Assembly (NCBI RefSeq): GCF_014926405.1
Contig: NZ_JACXXJ020000003.1
Location: forward strand, 62,001-126,000
From: Agrobacterium vitis
Lineage (GTDB): Bacteria; Pseudomonadota; Alphaproteobacteria; Rhizobiales; Rhizobiaceae
Direction: 5' to 3'
Length of the DNA stretch: 64,000 bases
The notes beneath the pieces were generated by a model, which searched no databases, was not told where the DNA came from, and was given only the letters and a program-made list of their open reading frames with translations. The stretch's first letter is position 1. Every line of letters starts with the position of its first letter. Below, piece after piece: positions 1 to 9,201 of the stretch. The translations under genes and the position numbers were made by a program.

Positions 1-363
1 CCAATAGCTATGGAGGTCGGCGGTGACGATGCGCAGAATGGCGTCGCATTCTCCGGTGGTCAGGTAGCATTCCATGACTTCCGGTAGGCGCCTGACAGCT
101 TCTGCAAATTGGAGGGTGACTTGTGCATCCTGCGTTTTGAACCAGACGCGGGCAAACACCGTCAGGCCTGCACCCACTTTGGTCGGATCAAGAACGGCCA
201 CGTAGCGATCAATGATACCCGCCTCTTCCAAAAGCCGAACGCGGCGCAGACACGGCGAAGGAGACAGCCCCACCTCTTTCGCCAGGTCGATATTGGAAAT
301 GCGTCCATCGCGTTGAAGTACCTTAAGGATCCGCCGATCAATCTCGTCAAAAGTGAATGACAC
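1..363 (-). CDS. Lrp/AsnC-family transcriptional regulator, 3' end outside window
   Basis: The minus-strand frame begins at a GTG (363-361) preceded by AGGAG seven bases upstream, and runs off the left edge, so about 121 codons are visible. The protein opens with an FDEIDRRILKVLQRDGRIS-type stretch followed by a helix-turn-helix (DLAKEVGLSPSPCLRRVRLLE), the classic N-terminal domain of Lrp/AsnC feast/famine regulators. The visible remainder fits the start of the ligand-binding RAM domain. Such proteins sense amino acids as octamers and often control a divergent neighbour. argG lies divergently 128 bases away, so control of argG or self-control is the obvious inference. The family call is firm; ligand and target are not known. 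Confidence 0.85.
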   Translation of the reverse strand, partial: MSFTFDEIDRRILKVLQRDGRISNIDLAKEVGLSPSPCLRRVRLLEEAGIIDRYVAVLDPTKVGAGLTVFARVWFKTQDAQVTLQFAEAVRRLPEVMECYLTTGECDAILRIVTADLHSYW

Positions 364-491
364 AATATAGCTCCTGATTATTAATTCACGGCATAATATG
401 CCAGAATACCCAGTATTCGTGAACTCTTCGCAATCCCATTGCGTGTGGATTGGCCTATCGTTTCGCCATATTCCATGTGGAGGCGAAGGTG

Positions 492-1739
492 ATGACGAAA
501 AAGATCGAGAAGATCGTGCTGTCCTACTCGGGAGGTCTGGACACCTCCATTATTCTCAAGTGGCTTCAGGACACGTATCGTTGCGAGGTGGTTACCTTCA
601 CGGCGGATCTTGGCCAGGGCGAGGAGCTGGAACCCGTGCGTGAAAAGGCTCAGAGGCTAGGCGTCAAAGATATCCGTATTGTCGACGTTCGTGAGGAATT
701 CGTTCGTGATTTCGTCTTTCCGATGTTTCGGGCCAATACGCTCTATGAGGGGCAATATCTGCTTGGTTCTTCTATAGCGCGACCGCTGATCGCCAAGCAT
801 CTGGTCAGCATAGCCAGAGAGGTTGGCGCCGACACCATCGCCCATGGTGCCACCGGCAAGGGCAATGATCAGGTGCGCTTCGAACTGGCGGCCAATGCGC
901 TCGATCCATCGATTAAAATCATCGCTCCCTGGCGCGAATGGGAGACCCAATCGCGCACGCAGTTGATCGAGTATGCCGAAAGGCATCAGATCGCTATTCC
1001 GAAGGACAAGCGCGGAGAAGCTCCTTTTTCCACTGATGCGAACCTCCTGCATACCTCGACGGAAGGAAAGATTTTGGAGGATCCGTCGGAGATCGCACCT
1101 GCCTATGTCTATCAGCGAACCGTCGACCCTTTGAATGCGCCGAACGAACCGGAGACCGTTGTTATAGGCTTTGAGGAAGGCGATGCAGTTTCCGTGAATG
1201 GCATCACCCTGACGCCTGCTGCACTACTGACAGAACTCAACAGGCGGGGCGGCAATCATGGGATTGGAAGGGTCGATCTGGTTGAGAACCGGTTCGTCGG
1301 GATGAAATCTCGTGGGGTCTATGAGACGCCCGGCGGCACGATCTTGCTCGCCGCTCATCGCGGGATTGAATCGATCACACTCGATCGCGCTGCGGCTCAT
1401 CTGAAGGACGAGCTCATGCCACGCTACGCCGCGCTGATCTATAACGGCTTCTGGTTTTCCCCGGAGCGGGATATGCTGCAGGCCTTGATCGATCAAAGCC
1501 AAACCTATGTCAGCGGCGAGGTGACGCTCAGGCTCTATAAGGGCTCAGCAAACTTGGTAGCCCGCACCTCGGCCGGATCGCTCTATTCTATGGATCTCGT
1601 TACCTTCGAAGAGGGTTCGGGTACATACGACCATCATGATGCCGAAGGCTTCATCAAGCTCAACGGTCTGCGTCTGAAAAGCTGGGCTGCCCGCAACGGA
1701 AAAGCGCGGCCGGGCCTCGGCGGATCAGAGATTATGTAG
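492..1739 (+). CDS. argG: Argininosuccinate synthase
   Basis: Joins citrulline and aspartate using ATP to give argininosuccinate, the penultimate step of arginine synthesis, in the cytoplasm. The 415-residue product has the N-type ATP pyrophosphatase loop (SYSGGLDTS, near residues 11-19) and the [14 protein letters not shown] segment. Length and alignment match alphaproteobacterial ArgG (about 400-410 residues), with a slightly extended tail. The start at 492 (ATGACGAAAAAG) is chosen over an in-frame ATG at 450 because family members begin just before the first beta strand and purine-rich GGAGGCGAAGG lies directly upstream. Rhizobia normally carry an essential argG on the main chromosome, so this may be a second copy. 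Its stop lies only 27 bases from tnpR, at the broken end of a transposon. Confidence 0.95.
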   Translation: MTKKIEKIVLSYSGGLDTSIILKWLQDTYRCEVVTFTADLGQGEELEPVREKAQRLGVKDIRIVDVREEFVRDFVFPMFRANTLYEGQYLLGSSIARPLIAKHLVSIAREVGADTIAHGATGKGNDQVRFELAANALDPSIKIIAPWREWETQSRTQLIEYAERHQIAIPKDKRGEAPFSTDANLLHTSTEGKILEDPSEIAPAYVYQRTVDPLNAPNEPETVVIGFEEGDAVSVNGITLTPAALLTELNRRGGNHGIGRVDLVENRFVGMKSRGVYETPGGTILLAAHRGIESITLDRAAAHLKDELMPRYAALIYNGFWFSPERDMLQALIDQSQTYVSGEVTLRLYKGSANLVARTSAGSLYSMDLVTFEEGSGTYDHHDAEGFIKLNGLRLKSWAARNGKARPGLGGSEIM

Positions 1740-1766
1740 GGTTTCTGCTCTGGTGCTGCTCAAGCC

Positions 1767-2381
1767 CTAGGCCAAGCCGAGGACGCGTTTTCCGTAATCT
1801 CTGAGTTCGCCCTTGGGACCGACATACCGGTATAGGGTGACGCGCTCGATGCCGAGTTCCTTGCACAGATCAGAAACGGGTGTGTCGCGTTGCGCCATCG
1901 CGGCCTGCGCGAGACGCACTTGCGCTTTGGTGAGGGCGAACTTGCGACCGCCTTTCCTGCCTCGTGCTCTCGCGGCGGCCAGCCCTGCCATGGTTCGCTC
2001 GCGGATCAGGTCCCGTTCGAACTCGGCCAAGGTGGCGAAAATACCGAATACCATGCGGCCGGATGCGGTGGTGGTGTCGATCTGAGCGCCCTTTCCGGTC
2101 AGAACACGCAGGCCGATCTTTCGTTCTGACAGATCCTTTACGGTGTTGACGAGATGGGCAAGCGACCGCCCAAGGCGATCAAGCTTCCAGACCACGAGTA
2201 TATCGCCGGCGCGCAGGGATTTGAGACAGCCGGCCAGCCCCGGCCGATCATCCCGACTACCGGACGCGCGATCCTCATAGATGTTGTCCTGTTCGACGCC
2301 GGCGGCCCGTAGATCGTCGTGCTGCAGGTCGAGGGACTGCGAGCCATCGGCTTTAGAGACGCGGGCATATCCTATCAGCAT
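1767..2381 (-). CDS. tnpR: Tn3-type serine resolvase/invertase
   Basis: Site-specific recombinase of 204 residues that resolves transposition cointegrates at res and usually represses its own and tnpA promoters. The N-terminal catalytic domain starts MLIGYARVSKAD with the nucleophilic serine at residue 9, followed by VWKLDRLGRS and the EFERDLIRERT helix. A C-terminal helix-turn-helix (LCKELGIERVTLYRYV) binds DNA. The start at 2381 is chosen over a 23-residue upstream extension because family members begin one or two residues before IGYARVS. It is divergent from tnpA with res between. Its 3' side lacks the expected transposon inverted repeat. Confidence 0.93.
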   Translation of the reverse strand: MLIGYARVSKADGSQSLDLQHDDLRAAGVEQDNIYEDRASGSRDDRPGLAGCLKSLRAGDILVVWKLDRLGRSLAHLVNTVKDLSERKIGLRVLTGKGAQIDTTTASGRMVFGIFATLAEFERDLIRERTMAGLAAARARGRKGGRKFALTKAQVRLAQAAMAQRDTPVSDLCKELGIERVTLYRYVGPKGELRDYGKRVLGLA

Positions 2382-2506
2382 GTATCTTAAACGTTGGTTT
2401 GAGGCAGTATATCGGACGCGAATGTTTTGCTGGCTAGAATTGTATCTCAACCAGCTTCATAAACAAAGTATCTTAAACATGATCAAATTTTGAAAAAGGA
2501 ACATAA
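2382..2506. promoter_or_regulatory. Putative res site and divergent tnpR/tnpA promoters
   Basis: This AT-rich spacer holds repeated TATCTTAAAC boxes at 2383-2392 and 2470-2479 and a related TATCTCAACC near 2442, several arranged as imperfect inverted pairs. This matches the expected multi-subsite res of Tn3 elements, where TnpR both recombines and represses. Subsite borders cannot be fixed by eye. Confidence 0.55.
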
Positions 2507-5392
2507 ATGCCGCGTCGCGTCACTCTCACGGATCGGCAAAGGGATGCGCTGTTGCGCCTGCCGACCTCGCAAGCGGATTTGCTGAAGCACTATACTCTTA
2601 GCGATGAGGATCTCGGCCACATCAGGCAACGCCGGCGCGCTCACAACAGATTCGGCTTCGCCCTGCAACTGTGCGTCCTACGATATCCCGGCCGGGCGTT
2701 GGCTCCGGGTGAACTGATACCGGCAGAGGTCATTGATTTTATCGGAGCACAACTCGGTCTCCATGCCGATGATCTTGTCGAATATGCTACACGTGAGGAG
2801 ACGCGGCACGAGCATCTTTCCGAACTGCGGGTGCTCTATGGATTCCGCACCTTCTCCGGACGTGGTGCGCGTGATCTGAAGGAATGGTTGTTCCGCGAAG
2901 CCGAGATCGCTTTATCGAACGAGGATGTTGCCATTCGCTTCGTGACCGAATGCCGTCGCACGCGCACAGTTCTTCCCGCGACATCGACGATCGAGCGGCT
3001 ATGCGCAATGGCTCTGGTCGATGCTGAACGACAGATTGAGACAAGAATTGCCAGTCGCTTGTCGCAAGAAACTAGGACGCCATTATTAGCGTTGCTCGAA
3101 GATACCGTTGACGACCGGGTAAATCGGTTCGTCTGGTTGCGGCAATTCGAGCCAGGCTCGAACTCATCGTCTGCCAACCGGCTGCTCGACCGGATAGAAT
3201 ATCTGCAACGCGTCGTTCTTCCCGATGATTTGCTGGCCGGTGTCCCAGCCCATCGCGTGACACGTCTGCGTCGGCAAGGCGAACGATATTATGCTGACGG
3301 CATGCGCGATCTTCCGGAGGACAGGCGGCTTGCAATTCTGGCCGTCTGCGCGTCGGAATGGCAGGCAATGCTTGCCGACGCCGTGGTCGAAACCCACGAC
3401 CGGATCGTCGGCAGGCTCTACCGGGCGTCGGAACAGATTTGCCAGGCGAAGATCGCCGACGAAGCAAACGCAGTGCGCGACACCCTGAAATCTTTCGCCG
3501 AAATCGGTGGAGCCTTGGTCGATGCACAGGATGATGGCCAGCCGCTGGACGATGTTATCGCGAGCGGATCAGGCTGGGACGGCTTCAAAACCCTTGTCGC
3601 GATGGCAACCAGGCTTACCGCCACCATGGCGGACGATCCCCTCAACCATGTGCTGGACGGCTATCACCGCTTTCGCCGTTACTCTCCTCGCATGCTGCGC
3701 CTGCTCGATATACGAGCTGCGCCAATCGCGTTGCCGCTTCTGGAGGCGGTAACGGCCCTGAGCACCGGTTTGCACAATGCCTCGCATACAGCCTTTCTGC
3801 GGCCGAGCTCGAAATGGCATCGGCATCTTCGTGCCCAGGCGGCTGGCGATGCTCGCCTCTGGGAGATTGCGGTGCTGTTCCATCTGCGTGACGCGTTCCG
3901 CTCCGGAGATATCTGGCTGGCCAGATCCCGGCGCTATGGCGATCTGAAACATGCACTAGTGCCGGTGCAGACGCTGGCCGAAAGCGGCCGCCTGGCTGTG
4001 CCATTGCGGCCGGAGGAATGGCTGGCGGACCGGCAAGCCCGGCTCGAAATACGGCTACGCGAGCTTGGTCGCGCCACTCGCGCGGGCACAATTCCCGGTG
4101 GGTCCATCCAAAACGGCGTCCTGCATATCGAGAAGCTAGAAGCCGCCGCGCCGTCTGGTGCCGAGGATATGGTTCTCGATCTCTACAAGCAGGTCCCGTC
4201 TACGCGGATTACCGACATCCTGCTTGAGGTGGATGCTGCAACCGGTTTGTGCGAAGCCTTCACCCATCTGCGCACGGGAGCGCCCTGCGCCGATCGGATC
4301 GGACTGATGAACGTCATCCTCGCGGAGGGGATCAATCTAGGCCTTCGGAAGATGGCAGATGCTACTAATACCCACACCTTCTGGGAATTGATCCGCATTG
4401 GGCGGTGGCATGTCGAGGGCGAGGCCTATGACCGGGCGCTGGCCATAGTGGTCGAGGCGCAGGCGGCGCTACCTATGGCTCAATTCTGGGGCGCGGGTAT
4501 CTCGGCATCAAGCGACGGGCAATTCTTCGCAGCAACTGAGCAAGGCGAGGCCATGAACCTGGTCAACGCGAAATACGGCAATACGCCGGGCCTGAAGGCT
4601 TACACCCACGTCTCCGATCAATACGCACCGTTCGCGACCCAGATGATCCCCGCGACGGCAAGCGAAGCGCCCTATATTCTTGACGGCCTGCTCATGAATG
4701 ATGCTGGCCGTCATATCCGCGAGCAGTTCGCTGACACGGGAGGCTTCACCGATCACGTTTTTGCCGCGTGCGCCATTCTCGGCTATCGGTTCGCTCCTCG
4801 TATCCGGGACCTGCCGTCCAAGCGCCTCTATGCATTCAATCCATCGGCAGCGCCGGCGCACCTGCGGGCCTTGATCGGTGGAAAGATCAATCAGGCCATG
4901 ATTGAGCGAAACTGGCCAGACATCCTGCGTATCGCCGCCACCATTGCAGCCGGAAGCGTTGCGCCCAGTCAGATATTGCGGAAACTTGCCTCCTATCCAC
5001 GGCAGAACGAACTGGCTACAGCCTTGCGGGAAGTAGGCCGCGTTGAGCGGACCCTGTTCATGATCGACTGGATTCTGGATGCCGATCTGCAACGCCGCGC
5101 ACAGATCGGCCTCAACAAGGGCGAGGCGCATCACGCGCTGAAACGGGCTATCAGCTTTCATCGGCGAGGCGAAATCCGCGATCGTTCGGCGGAAGGGCAG
5201 CACTACCGTATCGCGGGCATGAACCTGCTCGCCGCCATCATCATCTTCTGGAACACCATGAAGCTCGGCGAAGTCGTCGCCAACCAGAAACGAGCCGGAA
5301 AGGCGTTATCACCCGATCTACTGGCCCATGTCTCGCCACTCGGTTGGGAACACATCAATCTCACCGGAGAATATCGTTGGCCAAAGCCTTAG
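2507..5392 (+). CDS. tnpA: Tn3-family transposase
   Basis: A DDE transposase of 961 residues, normal for the family, catalysing replicative transposition between terminal inverted repeats. The N-terminal half carries the usual DUF4158-like DNA-binding region. The catalytic acidic residues fit D670 (SSDGQFF), D743 (FADTGGFTD) and E873 (NKGEA). The family-typical ending HINLTGEYRW is present. The frame is intact, so the protein may be active in trans although the element has lost its left end. The 3' end of the gene runs into the right inverted repeat, as in Tn5393. An A-rich, AGGA-containing sequence lies just before the ATG. Confidence 0.95.
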   Translation: MPRRVTLTDRQRDALLRLPTSQADLLKHYTLSDEDLGHIRQRRRAHNRFGFALQLCVLRYPGRALAPGELIPAEVIDFIGAQLGLHADDLVEYATREETRHEHLSELRVLYGFRTFSGRGARDLKEWLFREAEIALSNEDVAIRFVTECRRTRTVLPATSTIERLCAMALVDAERQIETRIASRLSQETRTPLLALLEDTVDDRVNRFVWLRQFEPGSNSSSANRLLDRIEYLQRVVLPDDLLAGVPAHRVTRLRRQGERYYADGMRDLPEDRRLAILAVCASEWQAMLADAVVETHDRIVGRLYRASEQICQAKIADEANAVRDTLKSFAEIGGALVDAQDDGQPLDDVIASGSGWDGFKTLVAMATRLTATMADDPLNHVLDGYHRFRRYSPRMLRLLDIRAAPIALPLLEAVTALSTGLHNASHTAFLRPSSKWHRHLRAQAAGDARLWEIAVLFHLRDAFRSGDIWLARSRRYGDLKHALVPVQTLAESGRLAVPLRPEEWLADRQARLEIRLRELGRATRAGTIPGGSIQNGVLHIEKLEAAAPSGAEDMVLDLYKQVPSTRITDILLEVDAATGLCEAFTHLRTGAPCADRIGLMNVILAEGINLGLRKMADATNTHTFWELIRIGRWHVEGEAYDRALAIVVEAQAALPMAQFWGAGISASSDGQFFAATEQGEAMNLVNAKYGNTPGLKAYTHVSDQYAPFATQMIPATASEAPYILDGLLMNDAGRHIREQFADTGGFTDHVFAACAILGYRFAPRIRDLPSKRLYAFNPSAAPAHLRALIGGKINQAMIERNWPDILRIAATIAAGSVAPSQILRKLASYPRQNELATALREVGRVERTLFMIDWILDADLQRRAQIGLNKGEAHHALKRAISFHRRGEIRDRSAEGQHYRIAGMNLLAAIIIFWNTMKLGEVVANQKRAGKALSPDLLAHVSPLGWEHINLTGEYRWPKP

Positions 5393-5425
5393 CGTAGGAT
5401 TCCGCCCCGTCCCGCAAACGACCCC
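5345..5425 (+). repeat. Right terminal inverted repeat of the Tn3 element
   Basis: Read inward from 5425 on the minus strand it starts GGGGTCGTTTGCGGGA and continues into the tnpA 3' end. From memory, Tn5393 repeats are about 81 bp and reach into tnpA; the inner border given here rests on that. The outer border at the CCCC ending at 5425 coincides with the break in the IS30-type gene. No left partner was found. Confidence 0.6.
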
Positions 5426-5652
5426 AGCTTGGCCCGCCGTTCGCAAGCCATGTCATGCGCCGTGACGCAGTAATAGCCATTGAGGTCCGGGACCACCTCA
5501 TCGATAAACGTATTCCGCTTGATTTCACGAAAGATCGTCGAGCGATGGCGACCGAGTGTCTCGGCGATCATCTCAATACTCTGGCCCGCCATACGCCAGC
5601 GAGCGATCTTACGGCGTTCGTCCAAGTCGATATGGGAGTAGGTGCGTTTCAT
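5426..5652 (-). pseudogene. IS30-family transposase, N-terminal fragment
   Basis: The minus-strand frame starts at 5652 and gives about 75 residues of an IS30 N-terminal region: YSHIDLDERRKIARWRMAG, then a helix-turn-helix (IEMIAETLGRHRSTIFREI). IS30 transposases are about 320-380 residues, so the catalytic DDE domain is absent. The last codons before the stop at 5389 come from the Tn3 inverted repeat, which shows that the Tn3 element truncated it. The missing half is not at the other end of the Tn3 element, so DNA was lost there. The 135 bp to its right (5653-5788) probably include the outer IS end; nothing else is seen there. Confidence 0.8.
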
Positions 5653-5788
5653 TGCAGCTTCCTTGCAAACGATAAACCTTTGTTATCTATTGCAAGTCGC
5701 ACTTCATCCTTGAACCCACCCCCTCTACATACAAGAGTTAGATAATCAGCATTATGGAACTAATTGAATATTATCATGCGAAATGCAA

Positions 5789-6526
5789 TCAAATTTGCAT
5801 TGTAACAAGAAGCGGCAGATGATCTGAGGCCCGCCGTGCCAAAGGTGTATCGATAACCCGTGCTTCAAGGATATTTAATCCACCTGATATTAGAACATGG
5901 TCCAACCGCAGGAATGGAAAGCGAGATGGAAATGTCGGCTTCGACCGACTGAGGCTTTCGGACTTGAGGTTAGCTTTCGTGGCATCGGCCAATCTTGCCG
6001 TCAGGAGTTTGAAAGCTTTTGAATTCGAGACAGCATTCAAGTCGGCTGCGACCACAATGGGAGCATCTGCCGCCAGCAAGGGTCCGAGCCATTCCACGCC
6101 CAAAAGCGCCCTTGCCTGCTCTGCTCGCTCACCCGCCCGCAAGCCGAAATGTGTCACGCAGACGTTAACAGCAATTTGTCCAATCGATACCTCCACCAAT
6201 AGCGCGCCCCTTTGCTCACCGCGTGATGGCAACATGCCCTGCTGGACGATCCGGGTCGGAAACCTGGTCAACAGTGCATCGCCATATCGTTCCTCAGCAA
6301 CATTCAAGGCGGAATGAAAATGTGATTGCATGGTGAGATAGCCTGCGATCACGTCGGCTTGATCAATTCCTGAGGTTCGGTTTCGTCCGACATCCACTTC
6401 CTGAAGGCAGACAATATCTGCTTCGGTGGCTGCGATCACTTCGGCAATTCTGGCTGGATCAAGTCTTCTGTCTGTGCCGATACAGCTATGAATATTATAG
6501 GTAAGGAGACGAAATATGGAGCTCAT
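5789..6526 (-). CDS. Endonuclease/exonuclease/phosphatase-fold protein (YbhP-like)
   Basis: The 245-residue protein has the fold of metal-dependent phosphodiesterases such as DNase I, inositol phosphatases and YbhP. Visible motifs are LTYNIHSCIG (N), CLQEVDVG (metal-binding Glu), a GDALLTRFP segment, VVAADLNA (catalytic D-x-N) and the terminal ASDHLPLL (catalytic Asp-His). The start at 6526 (MSSIFRLLTYNIH) is preferred because the fold begins immediately after it; the extra 31 codons upstream overlap the divergent gene. Substrate is unknown. In E. coli ybhP sits with clsB and ybhN; here a YbhN-like gene starts 64 bp away divergently and a phospholipase-D-family gene follows that, which suggests a role in lipid or phosphodiester metabolism. 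Confidence 0.85.
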   Translation of the reverse strand: MSSIFRLLTYNIHSCIGTDRRLDPARIAEVIAATEADIVCLQEVDVGRNRTSGIDQADVIAGYLTMQSHFHSALNVAEERYGDALLTRFPTRIVQQGMLPSRGEQRGALLVEVSIGQIAVNVCVTHFGLRAGERAEQARALLGVEWLGPLLAADAPIVVAADLNAVSNSKAFKLLTARLADATKANLKSESLSRSKPTFPSRFPFLRLDHVLISGGLNILEARVIDTPLARRASDHLPLLVTMQI

Positions 6527-6590
6527 TTTCAGGGAACACCTTAGGCGGGAAATCGTTCCCTGTACGAAGAGCAACCTCGGAACGGATTTG

Positions 6591-7544
6591 ATGCAAAAGA
6601 AGATTTTGTTGAATGGCATTTTCCTTGCTGCGACAGCAATAGCCCTCTGGCTGAGCTACCGGGCGCTGAGCAAATTCTCCCTCAACGATATCGAAATGTC
6701 ATTGTCTGCTATCCCTTGGACAGGTTTCGCTCTGTCATTATTTTTTTGTGCCGTCTCCTACCTTTGTCTGACTGGCTTCGACTATCTTGGCATCCTCTAT
6801 GCTGGTTCTCGTTTGTCCTGGCGAAAAGCCGCGGTCGCGTCTTTTGTCAGCCTCTCTATCGGACATAATGTCGGCTTGGCGGCGCTGTCCAGCGGTGCGG
6901 TCCGCTATCGGTATTATCGGCGCTGGGGCCTAAAAAACGAGGAAGTCGCCAAAATCATTCTCTTTTGCGGCGCAACCGTCGGAATCGGCTTGATAGGATT
7001 GGCTGGCATTTGCCTTGCCCTGTTTCCGCAGAGTGCGGCCAAGCTCGGCGGCATGGGGAGTTTCGCTGCTCGGCTGATTGGATTTGCCTGTCTGGCTGCA
7101 ATTGGCATCTATCTCGTGGCCTCAGCCTGGCTGCGCGGTGAAATACGAATATACAAATGGCGCTTCTCACTGCCAACCCTGCCTATCGCCCTTGCCCAGG
7201 TTGCTGTTGGCATCGCCAATTTCACTGCCGTCGCCGCTTGTCTCTTTTGGTTGGCAAGATCGTCCGCAGGTTTTTTTGAAACGACAACCGCCTATGTCAT
7301 GGCTAACCTCTCGGCGCTGGTTGCCCATGTTCCTGGTGGACTTGGCGTCATGGAAGCGACGATCTCATTCATCATGGGCAAAGACGCATCGATCGGCGCG
7401 CTCATTGCATTTCGCGTTGTGTATTTTTTCATTCCGCTGGCAATCGGCATCCCGGTCTTTGCCATCAGTGAATGGTATTATTCGCGCCTCGAACGCCGGA
7501 ATAATTCCTCGTCAAATGAGACGGTGAAAGCAGCAACTCTTTGA
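6591..7544 (+). CDS. YbhN-type integral membrane protein (UPF0104/LPG synthase TM region)
   Basis: A 317-residue polytopic inner-membrane protein with roughly seven to eight hydrophobic segments. It resembles YbhN and the flippase part of MprF. Recognisable family traits are the SIGHNVG...SGAVRYRYYRRWGL block near residue 90 and AHVPGGLGVMEA near residue 260. E. coli YbhN was more recently linked to phospholipid transport with other AsmA/Yeb-type factors; that function is not shown here. ATG at 6591 is chosen over 6516 because it begins the first membrane helix and avoids overlapping the divergent neighbour. A strong hairpin follows the stop by about 50 bp. Confidence 0.85.
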   Translation: MQKKILLNGIFLAATAIALWLSYRALSKFSLNDIEMSLSAIPWTGFALSLFFCAVSYLCLTGFDYLGILYAGSRLSWRKAAVASFVSLSIGHNVGLAALSSGAVRYRYYRRWGLKNEEVAKIILFCGATVGIGLIGLAGICLALFPQSAAKLGGMGSFAARLIGFACLAAIGIYLVASAWLRGEIRIYKWRFSLPTLPIALAQVAVGIANFTAVAACLFWLARSSAGFFETTTAYVMANLSALVAHVPGGLGVMEATISFIMGKDASIGALIAFRVVYFFIPLAIGIPVFAISEWYYSRLERRNNSSSNETVKAATL

Positions 7545-7593
7545 CGATGTCATAGGCTGCATTCATAAGAATACTAAGCCTCGCCATAGAAAA

Positions 7594-7623
7594 AGCTCTT
7601 GTGATTTACCAATCACAAGAGCT
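7594..7623 (-). terminator. Rho-independent terminator between convergent genes
   Basis: A perfect 13-bp inverted repeat (AGCTCTTGTGATT, four-base loop, complement). On the minus strand it is followed by TTTTT, so it ends the phospholipase-D-family transcript. The stem may also stop transcripts from the left. Confidence 0.9.
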
Positions 7624-7647
7624 CTCAGTGGGGTTTAAAAATATAAT

Positions 7648-9201
7648 TTAACTGTTGTTGGCAGAGATCCGCTGCTGTTGTCCATCGGCCTGGCTCAGTC
7701 CTGCCTTCGACATCGCCATGCGTCGGATTTTCTTGAGCATCGAAAATGGAATAGAAACCAACTGCAACGGCCACCAAGGTGCTTTTGGGTCCACAAGGCC
7801 CGTAGCAAAATGCAAACCTGTCTTGCCGTTCTCGTCACCGACAGGAAAAGATCGCAGCCCACGCAATCCAACGTTCACTCGATCCAAGGCGCGCACCAAT
7901 GATCCGGCTTCTTGATGGGCTTTTGCCAATTCAGTGCTCGGCAGACCAAGATGCTCACCAAGCAGACCATTTCGCATGTCGGCCAGGATCTGCCGTTCTT
8001 TGTCGCTATGCATTTCGATGGCGACGTCAAGTTCCGTATCAAGACCCACCGATCTCTGATTTAGGTTCGACGACCCGACGCGAATGAAAACATCATCAAC
8101 GATAATCAACTTGGCATGGACCAGGACTTCCTCGCACTTAGTATCGCGGCTCTCATCTGGGACAACTGGATAGAAAGCACGAAACCGACCAAATCGATCA
8201 GCTTGTCTAAGCTTGCGGATCATTCGGTCTCGATTTTCCCCCAGTACTTTTCTCTCTAGAAATCCATGCGAATTCAGCGTCGAAATCAATACGACCTCAG
8301 GACCATCCGGCTCACTCAATCGAGAAGCCAAAAGATCGGCTACATCTTTCGATGCAAAATATTGACTTTCTATATAGATAAGCTTCTCTGCCCGCGACAG
8401 GCAGTCAAGGGTCAGTTGTAACGTCTCACGAACGGATGTGCTTCTGCGAATTGCCGGTTCGGTCCGCGCAAAAGCGATGTCACAATTGCTAAATACATAG
8501 CGTGCAGCCGGCGGAAAAGAATGAGAATAGCAGCGTGGACGCACAAGATCCTCACCTGTCGCCTGCCACCACCGACGCCTGGCGATTTCAGCCGCTACTT
8601 CGGCCGCTTCACCATCAACTGCCATTTGCACATCGTGAACCGGCTCATAGCGTTCGCCTTTTGGCGTGCAGCGTAAAGGTTGATCGGCCCGGTGCTCGGG
8701 CGTATCCCAGCGCTTGGCTGTCAGATCGATGCCGCCAATAAACGCCAGCGCATCGTCGATAACCACCATTTTCTGATGATGAGAACCTCGAACGGCATGC
8801 CGCGTATCAAGCCGCAAGTCGATCCTTGGATGCGACTTCAGTTCGTTGTTCCCGAGGATGCGCAGGGATTTTCCAGAATAGATTGGACCCATCGCCCAGA
8901 CAAGAATGTGAATGGAGAGACGGCTATTGTTTTCGACAAGCGAAATAAGGAACTCACCTAATGTGGGTGAAGCTTGATCTTCCGGTATAAGCTGGATGTC
9001 AGGGTTAAAGTCCCAACCGATGATGAATATCTGCTCCTGAGCGCGAGATAGAGAATCCGCAAGTGCGCGAAAATATTGCGCACCATCAATCAAAAATCCC
9101 GCCTTCGATGCAACACCGGTCTTCCAGGCATTATAGCCCACTCTGATCACCTGATCCGATCCAATGCGGTGATGGCTGCTGGCCTTCTCGAAACCCTGCA
9201 T
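7648..9201 (-). CDS. Phospholipase D/cardiolipin synthase-family protein
   Basis: The 517-residue protein has two HKD half-sites: HHQKMVVIDD near residue 140 and HAKLIIVDD near residue 365. These form the single active site of the PLD superfamily, including ClsB (YbhO) and phospholipases. It lacks the N-terminal membrane helices of ClsA-type cardiolipin synthases. The region between the half-sites is long, and an additional SQYFASKDVADLL segment typical of bacterial PLDs is present. The pairing with YbhP-like and YbhN-like genes favours a phosphatidyl-transfer role over secreted phospholipase activity, and no signal peptide is seen. The start has GGGA about ten bases upstream. Confidence 0.85.
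   Translation of the reverse strand: MQGFEKASSHHRIGSDQVIRVGYNAWKTGVASKAGFLIDGAQYFRALADSLSRAQEQIFIIGWDFNPDIQLIPEDQASPTLGEFLISLVENNSRLSIHILVWAMGPIYSGKSLRILGNNELKSHPRIDLRLDTRHAVRGSHHQKMVVIDDALAFIGGIDLTAKRWDTPEHRADQPLRCTPKGERYEPVHDVQMAVDGEAAEVAAEIARRRWWQATGEDLVRPRCYSHSFPPAARYVFSNCDIAFARTEPAIRRSTSVRETLQLTLDCLSRAEKLIYIESQYFASKDVADLLASRLSEPDGPEVVLISTLNSHGFLERKVLGENRDRMIRKLRQADRFGRFRAFYPVVPDESRDTKCEEVLVHAKLIIVDDVFIRVGSSNLNQRSVGLDTELDVAIEMHSDKERQILADMRNGLLGEHLGLPSTELAKAHQEAGSLVRALDRVNVGLRGLRSFPVGDENGKTGLHFATGLVDPKAPWWPLQLVSIPFSMLKKIRRMAMSKAGLSQADGQQQRISANNS

Larger units (their letters stand above)
1767..5425. mobile_element. Tn3-family transposon (Tn5393/Tn163-like), left end missing
   Basis: A serine resolvase and a 961-residue Tn3 transposase are divergently transcribed around a 125-bp res-like spacer, the arrangement of Tn5393- and Tn163-type elements. 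The right terminus is recognisable just past tnpA: the sequence ends ...GCAAACGACCCC at 5425, the complement of the GGGGTCGTTTGC start typical of this group. No matching inverted repeat is found left of tnpR, where the argG stop is reached within 27 bp, so the left end appears deleted. No passenger genes are present. The insertion lies in an IS30-type transposase remnant. Confidence 0.8.

Noticed and set aside
1738..1775. GGG-starting sequence after argG as left repeat of the Tn3 element
   Set aside because: Past the first G residues it does not match the right repeat (GGGGTCGTTTGCGGGA).
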